From positions 248,001 to 312,000 of the forward strand of contig NZ_BMWB01000004.1 of NCBI RefSeq assembly GCF_014651015.1: DNA of 64,000 nt. Reading direction: 5' to 3'. Made by a program: the position numbers and the translations under genes. Below are positions 1 to 8,076 of the stretch, in pieces (position 1 is the stretch's first letter; every line of letters starts with the position of its first letter). Origin of the DNA: Streptomyces xantholiticus. Its GTDB lineage: Bacteria > Actinomycetota > Actinomycetes > Streptomycetales > Streptomycetaceae. A model generated the notes under the pieces. It had not been told where the DNA came from, did not search any database, and was given only the letters and a program-made list of their open reading frames with translations.

Positions 1-853
1 TACGGCTGCGCTGACGCCGCTCACGCTCCCGGTCCGCCTCGCGCACCATCTTGCCGCGGCGACGGTCACTCGGGTTGTACGTACGGCTGTTCTCCATACG
101 GGCCAGTCGTACGAGGTCGGGGTTGACCTCGCGGCGGCCGACACCGCGGCCGCCGTGGTCCGTCTCCTCCTCGAAGAGGTCGTACATCCGCCGTCCGGCC
201 ATGACGTGTTGCCACAGCGGGACCGGACGGTTCTCGGAGACGATGACCTCGGTGTCACCGCGGACGGTGTCGAGCCAGTCGCCGAACTCCTCCGCGTTCG
301 ACACGGTCGCCGAGAGTGACACCAGGGTCACCGACTCGGGGAGGTGGATGATCACTTCCTCCCAGACCGCGCCCCGGAACCGGTCGGAGAGGTAGTGCAC
401 CTCGTCCATGACGACATGGCCGAGGCCCGTCAGCGACTGCGAGCCCGCGTACAGCATGTTGCGCAGCACCTCGGTCGTCATGACGACCACCGGTGCCCCG
501 GAGTTGATGCTGTTGTCGCCGGTCAGCAGGCCGACCTTCTCTGAGCCGTACCGCTTGACCAGGTCGGCGTACTTCTGGTTCGACAGCGCCTTGATGGGCG
601 TCGTGTAAAAGCATTTGCGGCCCTGCGTGAGGGCGAGATGGACGGCGAACTCGCCGACGATGGTCTTGCCCGAGCCGGTGGGCGCGGCGACGAGCACACC
701 CTTGCCCGCCTCCAGGGCCTGGCATGCCTCGATCTGGAAGGGATCGAGATCGAAGTCGTACATCGCGCGGAAGGGGGCCAGCGCGGTGGCCTCCTCTGCG
801 GCGCGGACGCGGGCGGCGGCATAGCGCTCTGCGGGAGAGAAATCCTCGGTCAT
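1..853 (-). CDS. DEAD/DEAH-box RNA helicase, HelY/Mtr4-like (N-terminal part only)
   Basis: This open frame runs off the left edge, so only the N-terminal ~284 residues are present. It begins MTEDFSPAERYAA and contains a Q-motif-like FDLDPFQIEA, Walker A APTGSGKT, the motif Ia stretch TTPIKALSNQK, the DEVH box in HVVMDEVHYLSD and motif III SLSAT. These are the marks of the Ski2/Mtr4-like superfamily 2 helicases, called HelY in mycobacteria, which act in RNA unwinding or decay. An in-frame GTG nine bases upstream (862) is an alternative start. In actinobacteria this gene commonly follows tatC, as here. The family call is strong; the exact substrate is unknown. Confidence 0.9.
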   Translation of the reverse strand, partial: MTEDFSPAERYAAARVRAAEEATALAPFRAMYDFDLDPFQIEACQALEAGKGVLVAAPTGSGKTIVGEFAVHLALTQGRKCFYTTPIKALSNQKYADLVKRYGSEKVGLLTGDNSINSGAPVVVMTTEVLRNMLYAGSQSLTGLGHVVMDEVHYLSDRFRGAVWEEVIIHLPESVTLVSLSATVSNAEEFGDWLDTVRGDTEVIVSENRPVPLWQHVMAGRRMYDLFEEETDHGGRGVGRREVNPDLVRLARMENSRTYNPSDRRRGKMVREADRERERRQRSR

Positions 854-959
854 CTTGTTCACGAGCCTACCCGCCGCCTCTGACAGTGAGCCGATCTTTA
901 ATCGGACGAGAGCATCTACCGCGGGGAGTACCCGCAGCGACAGCGGCGATGCATACGCG

Positions 960-989
960 AGCGGGCACACCGCACCGGGCGTGCCCGCT
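960..989 (-). terminator. Hairpin downstream of tatC
   Basis: A 9-bp perfect stem (AGCGGGCAC / GTGCCCGCT) encloses a 12-nt loop just after the tatC stop codon. It has no clear U-tract, which is usual for streptomycete terminators. Confidence 0.55.
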
Positions 990-1010
990 GTTCGGCCCGT
1001 CGGCCGGGCG

Positions 1011-1976
1011 TCAGGTGATGTCGTCGTAGCCGTTCAGCCGGTGCGAGCGGCCGCCGTCGGCCTCTCCGGTGGCCTGCTCGGGCAGGGCCCGGGCCGTCGT
1101 GGAGACCGACTCCACTTCACCGATCGCGGCGGGGGTGAGGTCGAGGTCGGAGGCCTCGTCCTCGTCGAGCTCCGCGTCGGGGTTCCGGCGGCGCCGACGC
1201 AGGTCGTTGAGGACGGAGAAACCGACCGCCATGAAGTAGAGGATCGCCAGCGGACCAGCCAGCAGCAGCATGGAGAGGGGCTCGCCGCCGGGCGTTGCGA
1301 TCGCGGCGAAGCCGGTCAACCCGAGAACCATCCCGCGCCACCACGAGAGCATCCGCGTGCCACTCAGCACACCGGTGAGGTTGAGGAAGATAAGGAGCAG
1401 CGGGAGCTCGAAGGCCGCCCCGAAGACGAGGATCATCCGCGTGATGAGATCAAGATAATCGTCGAGCGGCAGCAGGTTCTGTGCATTGTCCGGCGTGAAA
1501 CTCAGCATGATCTGCGCGGTCTGCGGCAGGATCGAGTAGGCCAGGTACGCGCCCCCGGCGAAAAGAGGGACGCCGGCCGCCACGAAAGAGAGCGAATGAC
1601 GCTTCTCGTGTCGGTGCAGTCCAGGAGCCACGAAGGCCCACAACTGATAGAGCCAGACCGGCGTGGCGAACAGGACGCCAGCCATCAAGGAGACCTTCAG
1701 GGTGATGGTGAACGGCGAGAGCAGGCCGTTCGTCGTCATCACCGCGCAAGGGCGGCCGTCCTTGGTCTCCGTCGCACCATCGACGCAGCCGACCGACTCC
1801 AGGATCGGCTTCATCAGGAACTCGAAGATGTCCTTCTGGTAGAAGGCGGCCACGACCACCGCGACAACGATGGCAAGAACCGACTTGAGCAAGCGATTGC
1901 GCAGCTCGCGCAGGTGCTCCCCGAGCGGCATCCGCCCCTCGGCGTCCTTCTCCTGCTTGCGGGCAGAGTTGAGCAA
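1011..1976 (-). CDS. tatC: Sec-independent translocase subunit TatC
   Basis: 321 residues. The multi-spanning membrane subunit of the twin-arginine translocase, which recognises RR signal peptides and recruits TatA. The N-terminus carries the conserved cytoplasmic segment MPLGEHLRELRNRL (TatC signature LxELRxR). Several hydrophobic segments follow, including ones starting near SVLAIVVAVVVAAF, VSLMAGVLFATPVWLYQLWAFVAPGL and MILVFGAAFELPLLLIFL; the F-E-L-P motif is typical of TatC helix 4. The C-terminal ~55 residues are an acidic hydrophilic tail rich in Glu/Asp. It lies 45 bp downstream of tatA on the same strand and is probably cotranscribed with it. No tatB is seen here; in Streptomyces it is encoded elsewhere. 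Confidence 0.97.
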   Translation of the reverse strand: MLNSARKQEKDAEGRMPLGEHLRELRNRLLKSVLAIVVAVVVAAFYQKDIFEFLMKPILESVGCVDGATETKDGRPCAVMTTNGLLSPFTITLKVSLMAGVLFATPVWLYQLWAFVAPGLHRHEKRHSLSFVAAGVPLFAGGAYLAYSILPQTAQIMLSFTPDNAQNLLPLDDYLDLITRMILVFGAAFELPLLLIFLNLTGVLSGTRMLSWWRGMVLGLTGFAAIATPGGEPLSMLLLAGPLAILYFMAVGFSVLNDLRRRRRNPDAELDEDEASDLDLTPAAIGEVESVSTTARALPEQATGEADGGRSHRLNGYDDIT

Positions 1977-2021
1977 CCCACGTTCCTCGTTTCGTGCGGC
2001 GGCACCGGCGGGGGGACTGTG

Positions 2022-2312
2022 TCAGCTCTGGGTCGTGCGGTTCGGCTCGTTCACGGGACGAGCCGTGGACACATCACCCGGAGCGGCCTGAATCGTACGC
2101 GGTGCCGTCTGCTCGCCGGACTGCGGGTCCGCGGTGGGCTTCGAGGCCGTCGTCGCTTCGTCGTCCTTCTTCATCGCCTTGGCTTCGCTCTTGAGAATGC
2201 GTGCCGACTTACCGAGAGAACGGGCCATCTCAGGAAGCTTCTTGGCGCCGAACAACAGCAGGATGACAGCGATGATCAGAACGATCTCGAGGGGCTTCAG
2301 ATTGCCGATCAT
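2022..2312 (-). CDS. tatA: Sec-independent translocase subunit TatA
   Basis: 96 residues from the ATG at 2312. The longer open frame upstream is rejected because TatA must start with its short N-terminal membrane helix. The protein begins MIGNLKPLEIVLIIAV, a single transmembrane helix. The hinge FGAKKLPEMARSLGKSARILKSEAKAM is the conserved amphipathic helix of TatA/E proteins (FG hinge, LPE). The last ~45 residues are a polar, probably disordered tail. TatA oligomers form the protein-conducting element of the Tat pore. Upstream of tatC in an apparent two-gene operon. Confidence 0.96.
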   Translation of the reverse strand: MIGNLKPLEIVLIIAVILLLFGAKKLPEMARSLGKSARILKSEAKAMKKDDEATTASKPTADPQSGEQTAPRTIQAAPGDVSTARPVNEPNRTTQS

Positions 2313-2545
2313 GTGCGACTTCCTTCTCACCGAGGCGGCTTGAACGGGCTGCCCGGCGTCGGACACATGTCCGGCCACCGTGCTTATGGGGCGATCGTAA
2401 CCCGCAGGGGTAAACAGGATGCAATGACTGTGCGTACTCCACGGAGCGACCCGTGAGGCAGTCGGTGCCGCCACCAGCAGCGTACCGCCAGGGACAGCGG
2501 CGCAGGAGGGGGCGTCGGATCTCCGGTGCTGGGCGGACGGCTCGC

Positions 2546-2743
2546 TCAGCGCAGGGTTTCGCCGGCCCGGGCGAGGCCGGTGGCTGCCCGCTCCAGGTCC
2601 TCGGAGGCGCGGTTGATGCGTTCCGTGGTGCGGGCCACCTCACGGCCCAGGCGCTGCGCCTCGATGAAGACCTTGATGGCGAGGACCGTGAGGACCGAGA
2701 TCCCGAGGAAGCCGAGTGCGATGGCGAGCATGGGCCAGAACAT
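2546..2743 (-). CDS. Small single-pass membrane protein, unknown function
   Basis: 65 residues. One N-terminal transmembrane helix (MFWPMLAIALGFLGISVLTVL) is followed by a charged amphipathic helix with regularly spaced Arg/Glu, probably a coiled coil. Third-position GC is high and the reading frame is compact, so it looks genuinely coding. It lies between the zinc-ribbon protein gene and tatA on the same strand. I do not recognise a named family. The topology (short TM plus amphipathic helix) loosely resembles TatA/B, but the TatA FG-hinge and the conserved E of TatB are absent, so no Tat role is claimed. Confidence 0.75.
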   Translation of the reverse strand: MFWPMLAIALGFLGISVLTVLAIKVFIEAQRLGREVARTTERINRASEDLERAATGLARAGETLR

Positions 2744-2787
2744 GCGCAGAGCCTAGACCGTTCCCGTAGCGGTTCTTGAACAGGACG

Positions 2788-3060
2788 TCACACGGTGGAG
2801 TGCAGGCGCAGCGTCCTGACCCCGCCGCCGGTGAGCAGTTCCACGATGCGTTCGCCGGCCGGCTTGCGGACCGCGGAGCCGCACTCCGGGCAGGTGAAGG
2901 AGTAGAACGTGGTGCGGCGGCTGCCTCCGATCGCGAGGCGCAGCGCGCCCGCGGACAGCTCGAACCGGGACCGGCAGTCCGGGCAGGCCGCCTTGAAGAG
3001 CACGGGCCCGACGCGGGCCGGGACCGGAGACATCGCGGGGATCCGGGGCGTCACGGTCAT
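2788..3060 (-). CDS. Small zinc-ribbon protein
   Basis: 90 residues from the ATG at 3060, which overlaps the TGA of pafC by four bases (ATGA), so translation is likely coupled to pafC. It has two CxxC pairs, CPDCRSRF and CPECGSAV, spaced about 35 residues apart, forming a probable four-Cys zinc ribbon. The C-terminal half is short and basic. Similar proteins follow pafC in other actinobacteria. The exact function is unknown; a nucleic-acid or protein-binding role is an inference from the fold alone. Confidence 0.85.
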   Translation of the reverse strand: MTVTPRIPAMSPVPARVGPVLFKAACPDCRSRFELSAGALRLAIGGSRRTTFYSFTCPECGSAVRKPAGERIVELLTGGGVRTLRLHSTV

Positions 3061-4052
3061 CGGGCGCCGACTCCCTGGGGATCGTGTTGCTGCGCGTCGT
3101 AGGCGGCCAGCGCGTCCCGGGCCGCGGTGCGGGCGCTGTCCGCGAGGTCCTGCGGCGACACGATCCGTCCGTCCCCGCCCAGCCGCAGCGCCAGCCGGCG
3201 CAGCGAGGCGGGCGCAGGCGTACGCAGCGTGATGCGCAGACCACCGTCGGGCAGTTCCTCCGCCCGGTCGTGCGGGTAGTACTCGGCGACCCAGCGCCCG
3301 CCGGGGGCGACCTCGACGACGACCTCCGGGTCGTCGGCCGACGGCTGCACCAGGCCCTCGGAGAGGTCCCGCAGTTCGATCTCGGGCGGCGCTGCCGGGG
3401 CGTCGAGCAGCCGGATCTCCGCGACCCGGTCGAGCCGGAAGGTGCGGCGCGCCTCGGAGAGGCGGCACCAGGCCTCCATGTACGTGTGGCCGACGGCGAA
3501 GAGCCGGATCGGGTCCACCTCGCGCTCGGTGAGTTCGTCGCGCGCCGGCGAGTAGTACCGCAGCCAGAGCCGCCGCCGCTCCGAGATCGCCCGGTCGACG
3601 TCGGCGAAGACCCCGCCCTCCGATTCGAAGGTCACCGAGAGCCGGGAGCTTGCGCCCGCCGCTTCACCGGCCGCCCCTTCTATCTTGGCGGTGGCCCGCA
3701 GCAGCGCCTCGCGGTCGCCCTCCCGCAGCCCGGGGAGCGTCGCGACGGCGCGGGCCGCCACCAGCAGCGCGGTCGCCTCGTCGGCCGCCAGCCGCAGCGG
3801 CTCCGCAGTGGACTCGCCGGACGCGTCCGGGTTGCGCCACCAGATCCGCTCGCCGTCGGTGTCGATGTCCAGCAGATCGCCGCCGCGGAAACTGGTCCCG
3901 CACATGGGCAGTACGTCGAGGTCGGAGATCAGCTCGTCCTCGGTGATGCCGAAGGCACGGGCGACGTCCGCGATGCGCGCGCCGGGGCGCTCCCGCAGAT
4001 AGGTCACCAGCGACAGCATCCGCCGGGTCTGATCGATGGCATTGGCCGCCAT
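3057..4052 (-). CDS. pafC: WYL-domain transcriptional activator PafC
   Basis: 331 residues from the ATG at 4052, chosen because a purine-rich SD (GAGGGGGAG) precedes it; a longer in-frame start lies inside the pafB end. It has an N-terminal winged HTH (MLSLVTYLRERPGARIADVARAFGITEDEL) and a WYL domain around residues 130-230 (RRLWLRYYSPARDELTEREV). A C-terminal WCX region follows. PafBC forms a heterodimer that activates the RecA-independent DNA-damage response in mycobacteria; it is named for its operon with pafA, not for a direct pupylation role. It is separated from pafB by 16 bp. Confidence 0.95.
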   Translation of the reverse strand: MAANAIDQTRRMLSLVTYLRERPGARIADVARAFGITEDELISDLDVLPMCGTSFRGGDLLDIDTDGERIWWRNPDASGESTAEPLRLAADEATALLVAARAVATLPGLREGDREALLRATAKIEGAAGEAAGASSRLSVTFESEGGVFADVDRAISERRRLWLRYYSPARDELTEREVDPIRLFAVGHTYMEAWCRLSEARRTFRLDRVAEIRLLDAPAAPPEIELRDLSEGLVQPSADDPEVVVEVAPGGRWVAEYYPHDRAEELPDGGLRITLRTPAPASLRRLALRLGGDGRIVSPQDLADSARTAARDALAAYDAQQHDPQGVGAR

Positions 4053-4068
4053 GGTCCGCGACTCCCCC

Positions 4069-5028
4069 TCAGCCCTTGGCCACGGCACGCAGCCGGTCGA
4101 CCACGTCGGCCCGCAGGTCCGCGGGCTCCAGCACGACGACGTCCGGGCCGAACTCGACGAGCCAGGCGTCCAGACCGTGTCCGTACGGAATCTCCAACTC
4201 GTCCCACCCGTCGCCGAGTTCCCGTACGGCGGTGGCCCTCGAACGCAACGGGTAGCCGCAGCCGGCCCGGAGCCGGATCAGCGCCGAGCGGGTCGCCGTC
4301 TCCCCGGCCCAGCTCTCGACCGTCTCGCGGACGGTGACGACGTCGGGCACGGGCACGGTGAACGTCCCTGAGCGGGACGAGCGGACCTTCCCGGTGATGC
4401 GGGACAGGCGGAACACGCGCTCGGCGCCCCGGCCGCGGTCGAAACCCGCCAGATACCAGTGGCCCCGCCAGCACTCGAGCGTCCACGGCTCGACGTGACG
4501 CTGCTCGGGACGGGCCGAGTTCGCCTTGCGGTAGTCGAAGAGCACGGGCCGGCGGTCCCGGCAGGCGAGCATCAGCGGTTCGAAGGCCGCCTCGTGGACG
4601 GGGATGCGCGGTTCGAGGGCACTGTGCCGGTCCTCGTAGGCGTCCTCGGTCTCCGGCATACCGGCCGCGCGCAGCTTCTGCAGGGCGCCGCTGGCCGCCC
4701 CCGCGAGCCGTGCCTGCTGCCACACCTTGGCGGCCAGGCCCAGTGCGGCGGCCTCCTCGGCGTCCAGGGTGATGGGCGGCAGCCGGTTGCTGTCGCGGCG
4801 CGCGAGATAGCCGATGTCGCCGTCGAGGGACTCAACCGTCTCGATCACCAGGCCGAGTTCGCGCAGATCGTCCTTGTCGCGCTCGAACATCCGGTTGAAC
4901 GAGTCGTCGGAACCCGCTTCCAGGTAGGCCTCGATGGACCCGCGCAGCTCCCGCTTGCTGAGCGGACGTCTGGTCCCGAGCAGACACAGCGCCAGATTCA
5001 TCAGCCGCTCGGCCTTGGCAATGGCCAT
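4069..5028 (-). CDS. pafB: WYL-domain transcriptional activator PafB
   Basis: 319 residues, the first gene of the pafB-pafC pair. It begins MAIAKAERLMNLALCLLGTRRPLSKRELR, an N-terminal winged HTH. The WYL region includes RRPVLFDYRKANSARPEQRHVEPW and WYLAGFDRGRGAERVFRLSRI. The partner of PafC in a heterodimeric activator that responds to DNA damage through single-stranded DNA binding by the WYL domains (mycobacterial work). The 153-bp gap upstream (5029-5181), with a strong terminator for the neighbouring FKBP gene, indicates that pafB has its own promoter. Confidence 0.95.
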   Translation of the reverse strand: MAIAKAERLMNLALCLLGTRRPLSKRELRGSIEAYLEAGSDDSFNRMFERDKDDLRELGLVIETVESLDGDIGYLARRDSNRLPPITLDAEEAAALGLAAKVWQQARLAGAASGALQKLRAAGMPETEDAYEDRHSALEPRIPVHEAAFEPLMLACRDRRPVLFDYRKANSARPEQRHVEPWTLECWRGHWYLAGFDRGRGAERVFRLSRITGKVRSSRSGTFTVPVPDVVTVRETVESWAGETATRSALIRLRAGCGYPLRSRATAVRELGDGWDELEIPYGHGLDAWLVEFGPDVVVLEPADLRADVVDRLRAVAKG

Positions 5029-5099
5029 CGACGCCCTTCACCTCTTTTATGAAGTCCCTTAGCCCGTCGACCGTACCGCCCCGGGGTGTCCGGACAAAA

Positions 5100-5133
5100 G
5101 CGAGGGCCCGCGCCGCAAGGCGCGGGCCCTCGC
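5100..5133 (-). terminator. Strong rho-independent terminator after the FKBP gene
   Basis: A 15-bp perfect stem (left arm GCGAGGGCCCGCGCC) with a 4-nt loop. Read on the minus strand it is followed directly by CTTTTGTCC, a real U-tract. It lies between the FKBP stop (5182) and pafB (5028) and isolates the pafBC operon. Confidence 0.85.
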
Positions 5134-5140
5134 CTCGTCA

Positions 5141-5176
5141 CCGGGAGATCCGGGAGATCCGGGAGATCCGGGGGAT
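5141..5176. repeat. Four tandem copies of a 9-bp unit
   Basis: The unit CCGGGAGAT occurs three times in succession, followed by a fourth copy with one change (CCGGGGGAT). It sits between the FKBP stop codon and its terminator, so it would be transcribed in the 3' UTR. Confidence 0.85.
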
Positions 5177-5181
5177 CAGTC

Positions 5182-5556
5182 TCAGACGGCGACCAGGTCG
5201 CAGACGAAGATCAGCGTCTCGCCGGGGGCGATACGACCGCCGCCGGCGCCGCGGTCGCCGTAGGCCAGGTGCGCGGGGATGGTCAGCTGGCGGCGGCCGC
5301 CGACCTTCATGCCCTGCACGCCCTGGTCCCAACCGGAGATCACCTGGCCGACGCCCAGCTGGAACTGCAGCGGGGTGCCGCGGTTCCACGAGGCGTCGAA
5401 CTCCTCACCGGTGGAGAAGGCCACGCCCACGTAGTGGACGGAGACGGTGTCGCCCGCCTTCGCCACCGGGCCGTCGCCCTCCCAGATGTCCTTGATCTCC
5501 AGATCGGCCGGCGGCTCGCCGCCCGGGAAGTCGATCTCGGGCTTCTCGATGCTCAC
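5182..5556 (-). CDS. FKBP-type peptidyl-prolyl cis-trans isomerase, cytosolic
   Basis: 124 residues from the GTG at 5556 (reads V/M-SIEKPEIDFPGGEPP). The upstream frame extension lacks family similarity. It is a single FKBP domain: VSVHYVGVAFSTGEEFDASWNRG, the FxLGxGQVIxGWDQGVQGMKVGGRR core and the PAHLAYGD and LIFVCDLVAV ends. The conserved hydrophobic pocket (Y, F, D, V, I, W) is intact. No signal peptide, so it acts in the cytoplasm, catalysing proline isomerisation in folding proteins. Paired with the lipoprotein FKBP just upstream, 65 bp away. Same-strand position between pafB and pafA is conserved in streptomycetes. Confidence 0.95.
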   Translation of the reverse strand: MSIEKPEIDFPGGEPPADLEIKDIWEGDGPVAKAGDTVSVHYVGVAFSTGEEFDASWNRGTPLQFQLGVGQVISGWDQGVQGMKVGGRRQLTIPAHLAYGDRGAGGGRIAPGETLIFVCDLVAV

Positions 5557-5621
5557 GGATGTTGCTCCTTGCGTTCTCTGTGCGATCAACCGGGACAGTC
5601 TTGCAGAATGCCCCGGCCCGC

Positions 5622-6563
5622 CTACTGAACCGCCAGGATGTCGACCGTGAAGACGAGGGTGGACTTGGCCGGGATGCCCTGCTGCTCCTGGTCGCCGTAG
5701 CCCATGTCCGGCGGGACGACGAGCAGCACGCGGCTGCCGACCTTCTTGCCCTCCAGGCCCTTCTGCCAGCCCGGGATGACCTGCGCGAGCGGGAAGCTCA
5801 CCGGGGCGTTGCCCCTGGCGTAGCTGCTGTCGAACTCCTTGCCGTCCTTCCACAGGACGCCCTGGTACTTCACGGACAGCGTGTCCGTGGCCTTGACCGC
5901 GGGGCCGGTGCCCTCGATCACGTAGTTCGACACCAGCTTGGCCGGCGCGTCCTTCTTGGGCACCGTCAGGGACGGCTTCTCACCGTCGGTGTTCGTACCG
6001 ACCTTGGGCAGGTCGATGTTGTCCTGGGCGACCTCGGTGCCCTTGGCGGACGTCGGGAGTGTGGTGCCCTTGACGATGTCCATGACGAACACAAGCGTGG
6101 AGTTGGCCGGGATGCTGCCCTGCTCCTGCGCGCCGTACCCCAGCTCCGGCGGGATCGACACCTCGAGGCGGCTGCCGACCTTCTGGCCGTCGAGAGCCTG
6201 CTGCCAGCCCTCGATGACGCCGCCGCCGCCGAGCGTCACGGTGAACGGCTCGCCGCGGTCGAAGCTGTTGTCGAACGGCTCCTCTCCGTCCCACACCTGG
6301 CCCAGGTAGTCGACCTGGGCGACGTCGCCCTTCTTGAGGGTCTGGCCCTTGCCCTCGCTGACGACGTTGACCTTCAGGTCCTTGGGGGGCTCGCCCTCAC
6401 CCTTGGCAAGGGTCGGCTTCTCTCCGAACTTCGCGCCCTCGGTGATCGTGGGCAGCCCGTTCGTCATCGAGGTGGAAGCGGAATCGGAGCCCTTGTCGTC
6501 GCCGCATGCCGCTGTCGTCAACAGCAGCAGGGGTACGACGAGCAGGCCGGCAAGTCGGCGCAC
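5622..6563 (-). CDS. Tandem-FKBP lipoprotein, extracytoplasmic prolyl isomerase
   Basis: 313 residues. The N-terminus MRRLAGLLVVPLLLLTTAACGDD is a lipoprotein signal peptide with lipobox TAAC (Cys20). Two FKBP domains follow. The first, at about residues 80-170, has VAQVDYLGQVWDGEEPFDNSFDRG. The second, at about 215-313, has LSVKYQGVLWKDGKEFDSSYARG and VIPGWQKGLEGKKVGSR. Both keep the aromatic pocket residues, though the first has an unusual GGGGVIEGWQQAL loop. It should be membrane-anchored outside the cell and assist folding of secreted proteins. The proximity to tatA/tatC is suggestive but may be chance. Confidence 0.95.
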   Translation of the reverse strand: MRRLAGLLVVPLLLLTTAACGDDKGSDSASTSMTNGLPTITEGAKFGEKPTLAKGEGEPPKDLKVNVVSEGKGQTLKKGDVAQVDYLGQVWDGEEPFDNSFDRGEPFTVTLGGGGVIEGWQQALDGQKVGSRLEVSIPPELGYGAQEQGSIPANSTLVFVMDIVKGTTLPTSAKGTEVAQDNIDLPKVGTNTDGEKPSLTVPKKDAPAKLVSNYVIEGTGPAVKATDTLSVKYQGVLWKDGKEFDSSYARGNAPVSFPLAQVIPGWQKGLEGKKVGSRVLLVVPPDMGYGDQEQQGIPAKSTLVFTVDILAVQ

Positions 6564-6619
6564 GTGGTCCTCAGATCTCTAACGGCTCGGTAGGTGCGGG
6601 ACACTCTAGGCCGTGCCGA

Positions 6620-6648
6620 GGGCCCCGCACGAGAAACGTACGGGGCCC
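6620..6648 (-). terminator. Hairpin downstream of pafA
   Basis: An 8-bp G/C stem GGGCCCCG / CGGGGCCC with a 13-nt loop lies between the pafA stop and the lipoprotein FKBP start. Confidence 0.5.
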
Positions 6649-6705
6649 GGGTGACGTTCCGACACACGTGCGACAGGCCGAGAGATTCAGCGGCCGCAGG
6701 CCGGA

Positions 6706-8067
6706 TCACATGCCGGCGATGAGCTTCTCCACCCTGTCGTCGACCGACCGGAACGGGTCCTTGCACAGCACGGTGCGCTGCGCCTGGTCGTTGAGCTTGA
6801 GGTGCACCCAGTCGACCGTGAAGTCCCGCCGCTGCTCCTGCGCGCGGCGGATGAAGTCGCCGCGCAGCCGCGCCCTGGTGGTCTGCGGGGGCACCGACTT
6901 GCCCTCGAAGATCTTCATGTCGTTGCAGATCCGGGCGGCCTGGCCCTTCTTCTCCAGGAGGTAGTACAGCCCGCGCCTGCGGTGGATGTCGTGGTACGCG
7001 AGGTCTATCTGCGCGACCCGGGGGTGCGACATCGACATGTTGTGCTTGGCGCGGTACCGCTCCAGCAGCTTGTACTTCATGACCCAGTCGATCTCGGTGT
7101 CGATCCGGTCGAGGTCCTCCTGCTCGATCGCGTCGAGCGTGCGGCCCCACAGCTCCAGGACCTGCTCGACCGTGCCGGTGCGGATGCCGCGCCGGTCCAC
7201 GAAGTCCACCGCCTTCTCGTAGTACTCGCGCTGGACCTCGAGCGCGGAGGCCTCCCGGCCGCTGGCCAGGCGCACCTTGCGCTGGCCGGTGATGTCGTGG
7301 CTGACCTCGCGGATGGCCCGGATCGGGTTCTCCAGGGTGAGGTCGCGCATGACGGTACCCGCCTCGATCATGCGCAGCACCAGGTCGGTCGCCCCGACCT
7401 TCAGCAGCATCGTCGTCTCCGACATGTTGGAGTCGCCGACGATGACGTGGAGCCTGCGGTACCGCTCGGCGTCCGCGTGCGGTTCGTCACGGGTGTTGAT
7501 GATGGGGCGCGAGCGGGTGGTGGCGGAGCTGACGCCCTCCCAGATGTGCTCCGCGCGCTGGCTGACGCAGTAGACCGCTCCGCGGGGCGTCTGCAGCACC
7601 TTTCCCGCGCCGCACAGCAGCTGCCTGGTGACCAGGAACGGAATGAGGATGTCGGCCAGCCGCGAGAACTCGCCGTGGCGTGCGACGAGATAGTTCTCGT
7701 GGCAGCCGTAGGAGTTTCCCGCCGAGTCGGTGTTGTTCTTGAAGAGATAGACGTCGCCGGCGATTCCTTCCTCGTGCAGGCGGCGTTCGGCGTCGACGAG
7801 AAGGCCTTCGAGAATGCGCTCGCCGGCCTTGTCGTGGGTGACCAGCTCGGTCACATTGTCGCACTCGGGTGTTGCGTATTCCGGGTGCGAACCCACGTCG
7901 AGGTAGAGGCGGGCGCCGTTCCGCAGAAAGACATTGCTGCTGCGGCCCCATGACACGACACGGCGGAAGAGGTAGCGCGCCACTTCGTCAGGTGACAGTC
8001 GGCGCTGTCCCCTGAACGTGCACGTGACGCCGTACTCGTTCTCCAGCCCGAAAATGCGGCGGTCCAT
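6706..8067 (-). CDS. pafA: Pup-protein ligase PafA
   Basis: 453 residues, the usual length. It begins [16 protein letters not shown], where FGLENEYG carries the Mg-ATP-binding Glu. The catalytic Asp lies in [15 protein letters not shown] (Asp57). Other family motifs are [43 protein letters not shown] and GDSNMSETT. PafA phosphorylates the C-terminal Glu of Pup and joins it to substrate lysines; it is a glutamine-synthetase-fold enzyme paralogous to Dop. It lies apart from the rest of the Pup genes (arc-dop-pup-prcBA), separated by the MFS/LacI pair. The stop is followed by a modest hairpin. Confidence 0.98.
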   Translation of the reverse strand: MDRRIFGLENEYGVTCTFRGQRRLSPDEVARYLFRRVVSWGRSSNVFLRNGARLYLDVGSHPEYATPECDNVTELVTHDKAGERILEGLLVDAERRLHEEGIAGDVYLFKNNTDSAGNSYGCHENYLVARHGEFSRLADILIPFLVTRQLLCGAGKVLQTPRGAVYCVSQRAEHIWEGVSSATTRSRPIINTRDEPHADAERYRRLHVIVGDSNMSETTMLLKVGATDLVLRMIEAGTVMRDLTLENPIRAIREVSHDITGQRKVRLASGREASALEVQREYYEKAVDFVDRRGIRTGTVEQVLELWGRTLDAIEQEDLDRIDTEIDWVMKYKLLERYRAKHNMSMSHPRVAQIDLAYHDIHRRRGLYYLLEKKGQAARICNDMKIFEGKSVPPQTTRARLRGDFIRRAQEQRRDFTVDWVHLKLNDQAQRTVLCKDPFRSVDDRVEKLIAGM

Positions 8068-8076
8068 GTCTGAACA

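Noticed and set aside
2022..2474. A 150-residue version of TatA starting at 2474
   Set aside because: The extra N-terminus would precede the membrane helix and has no family match; the ATG at 2312 gives the normal TatA start.
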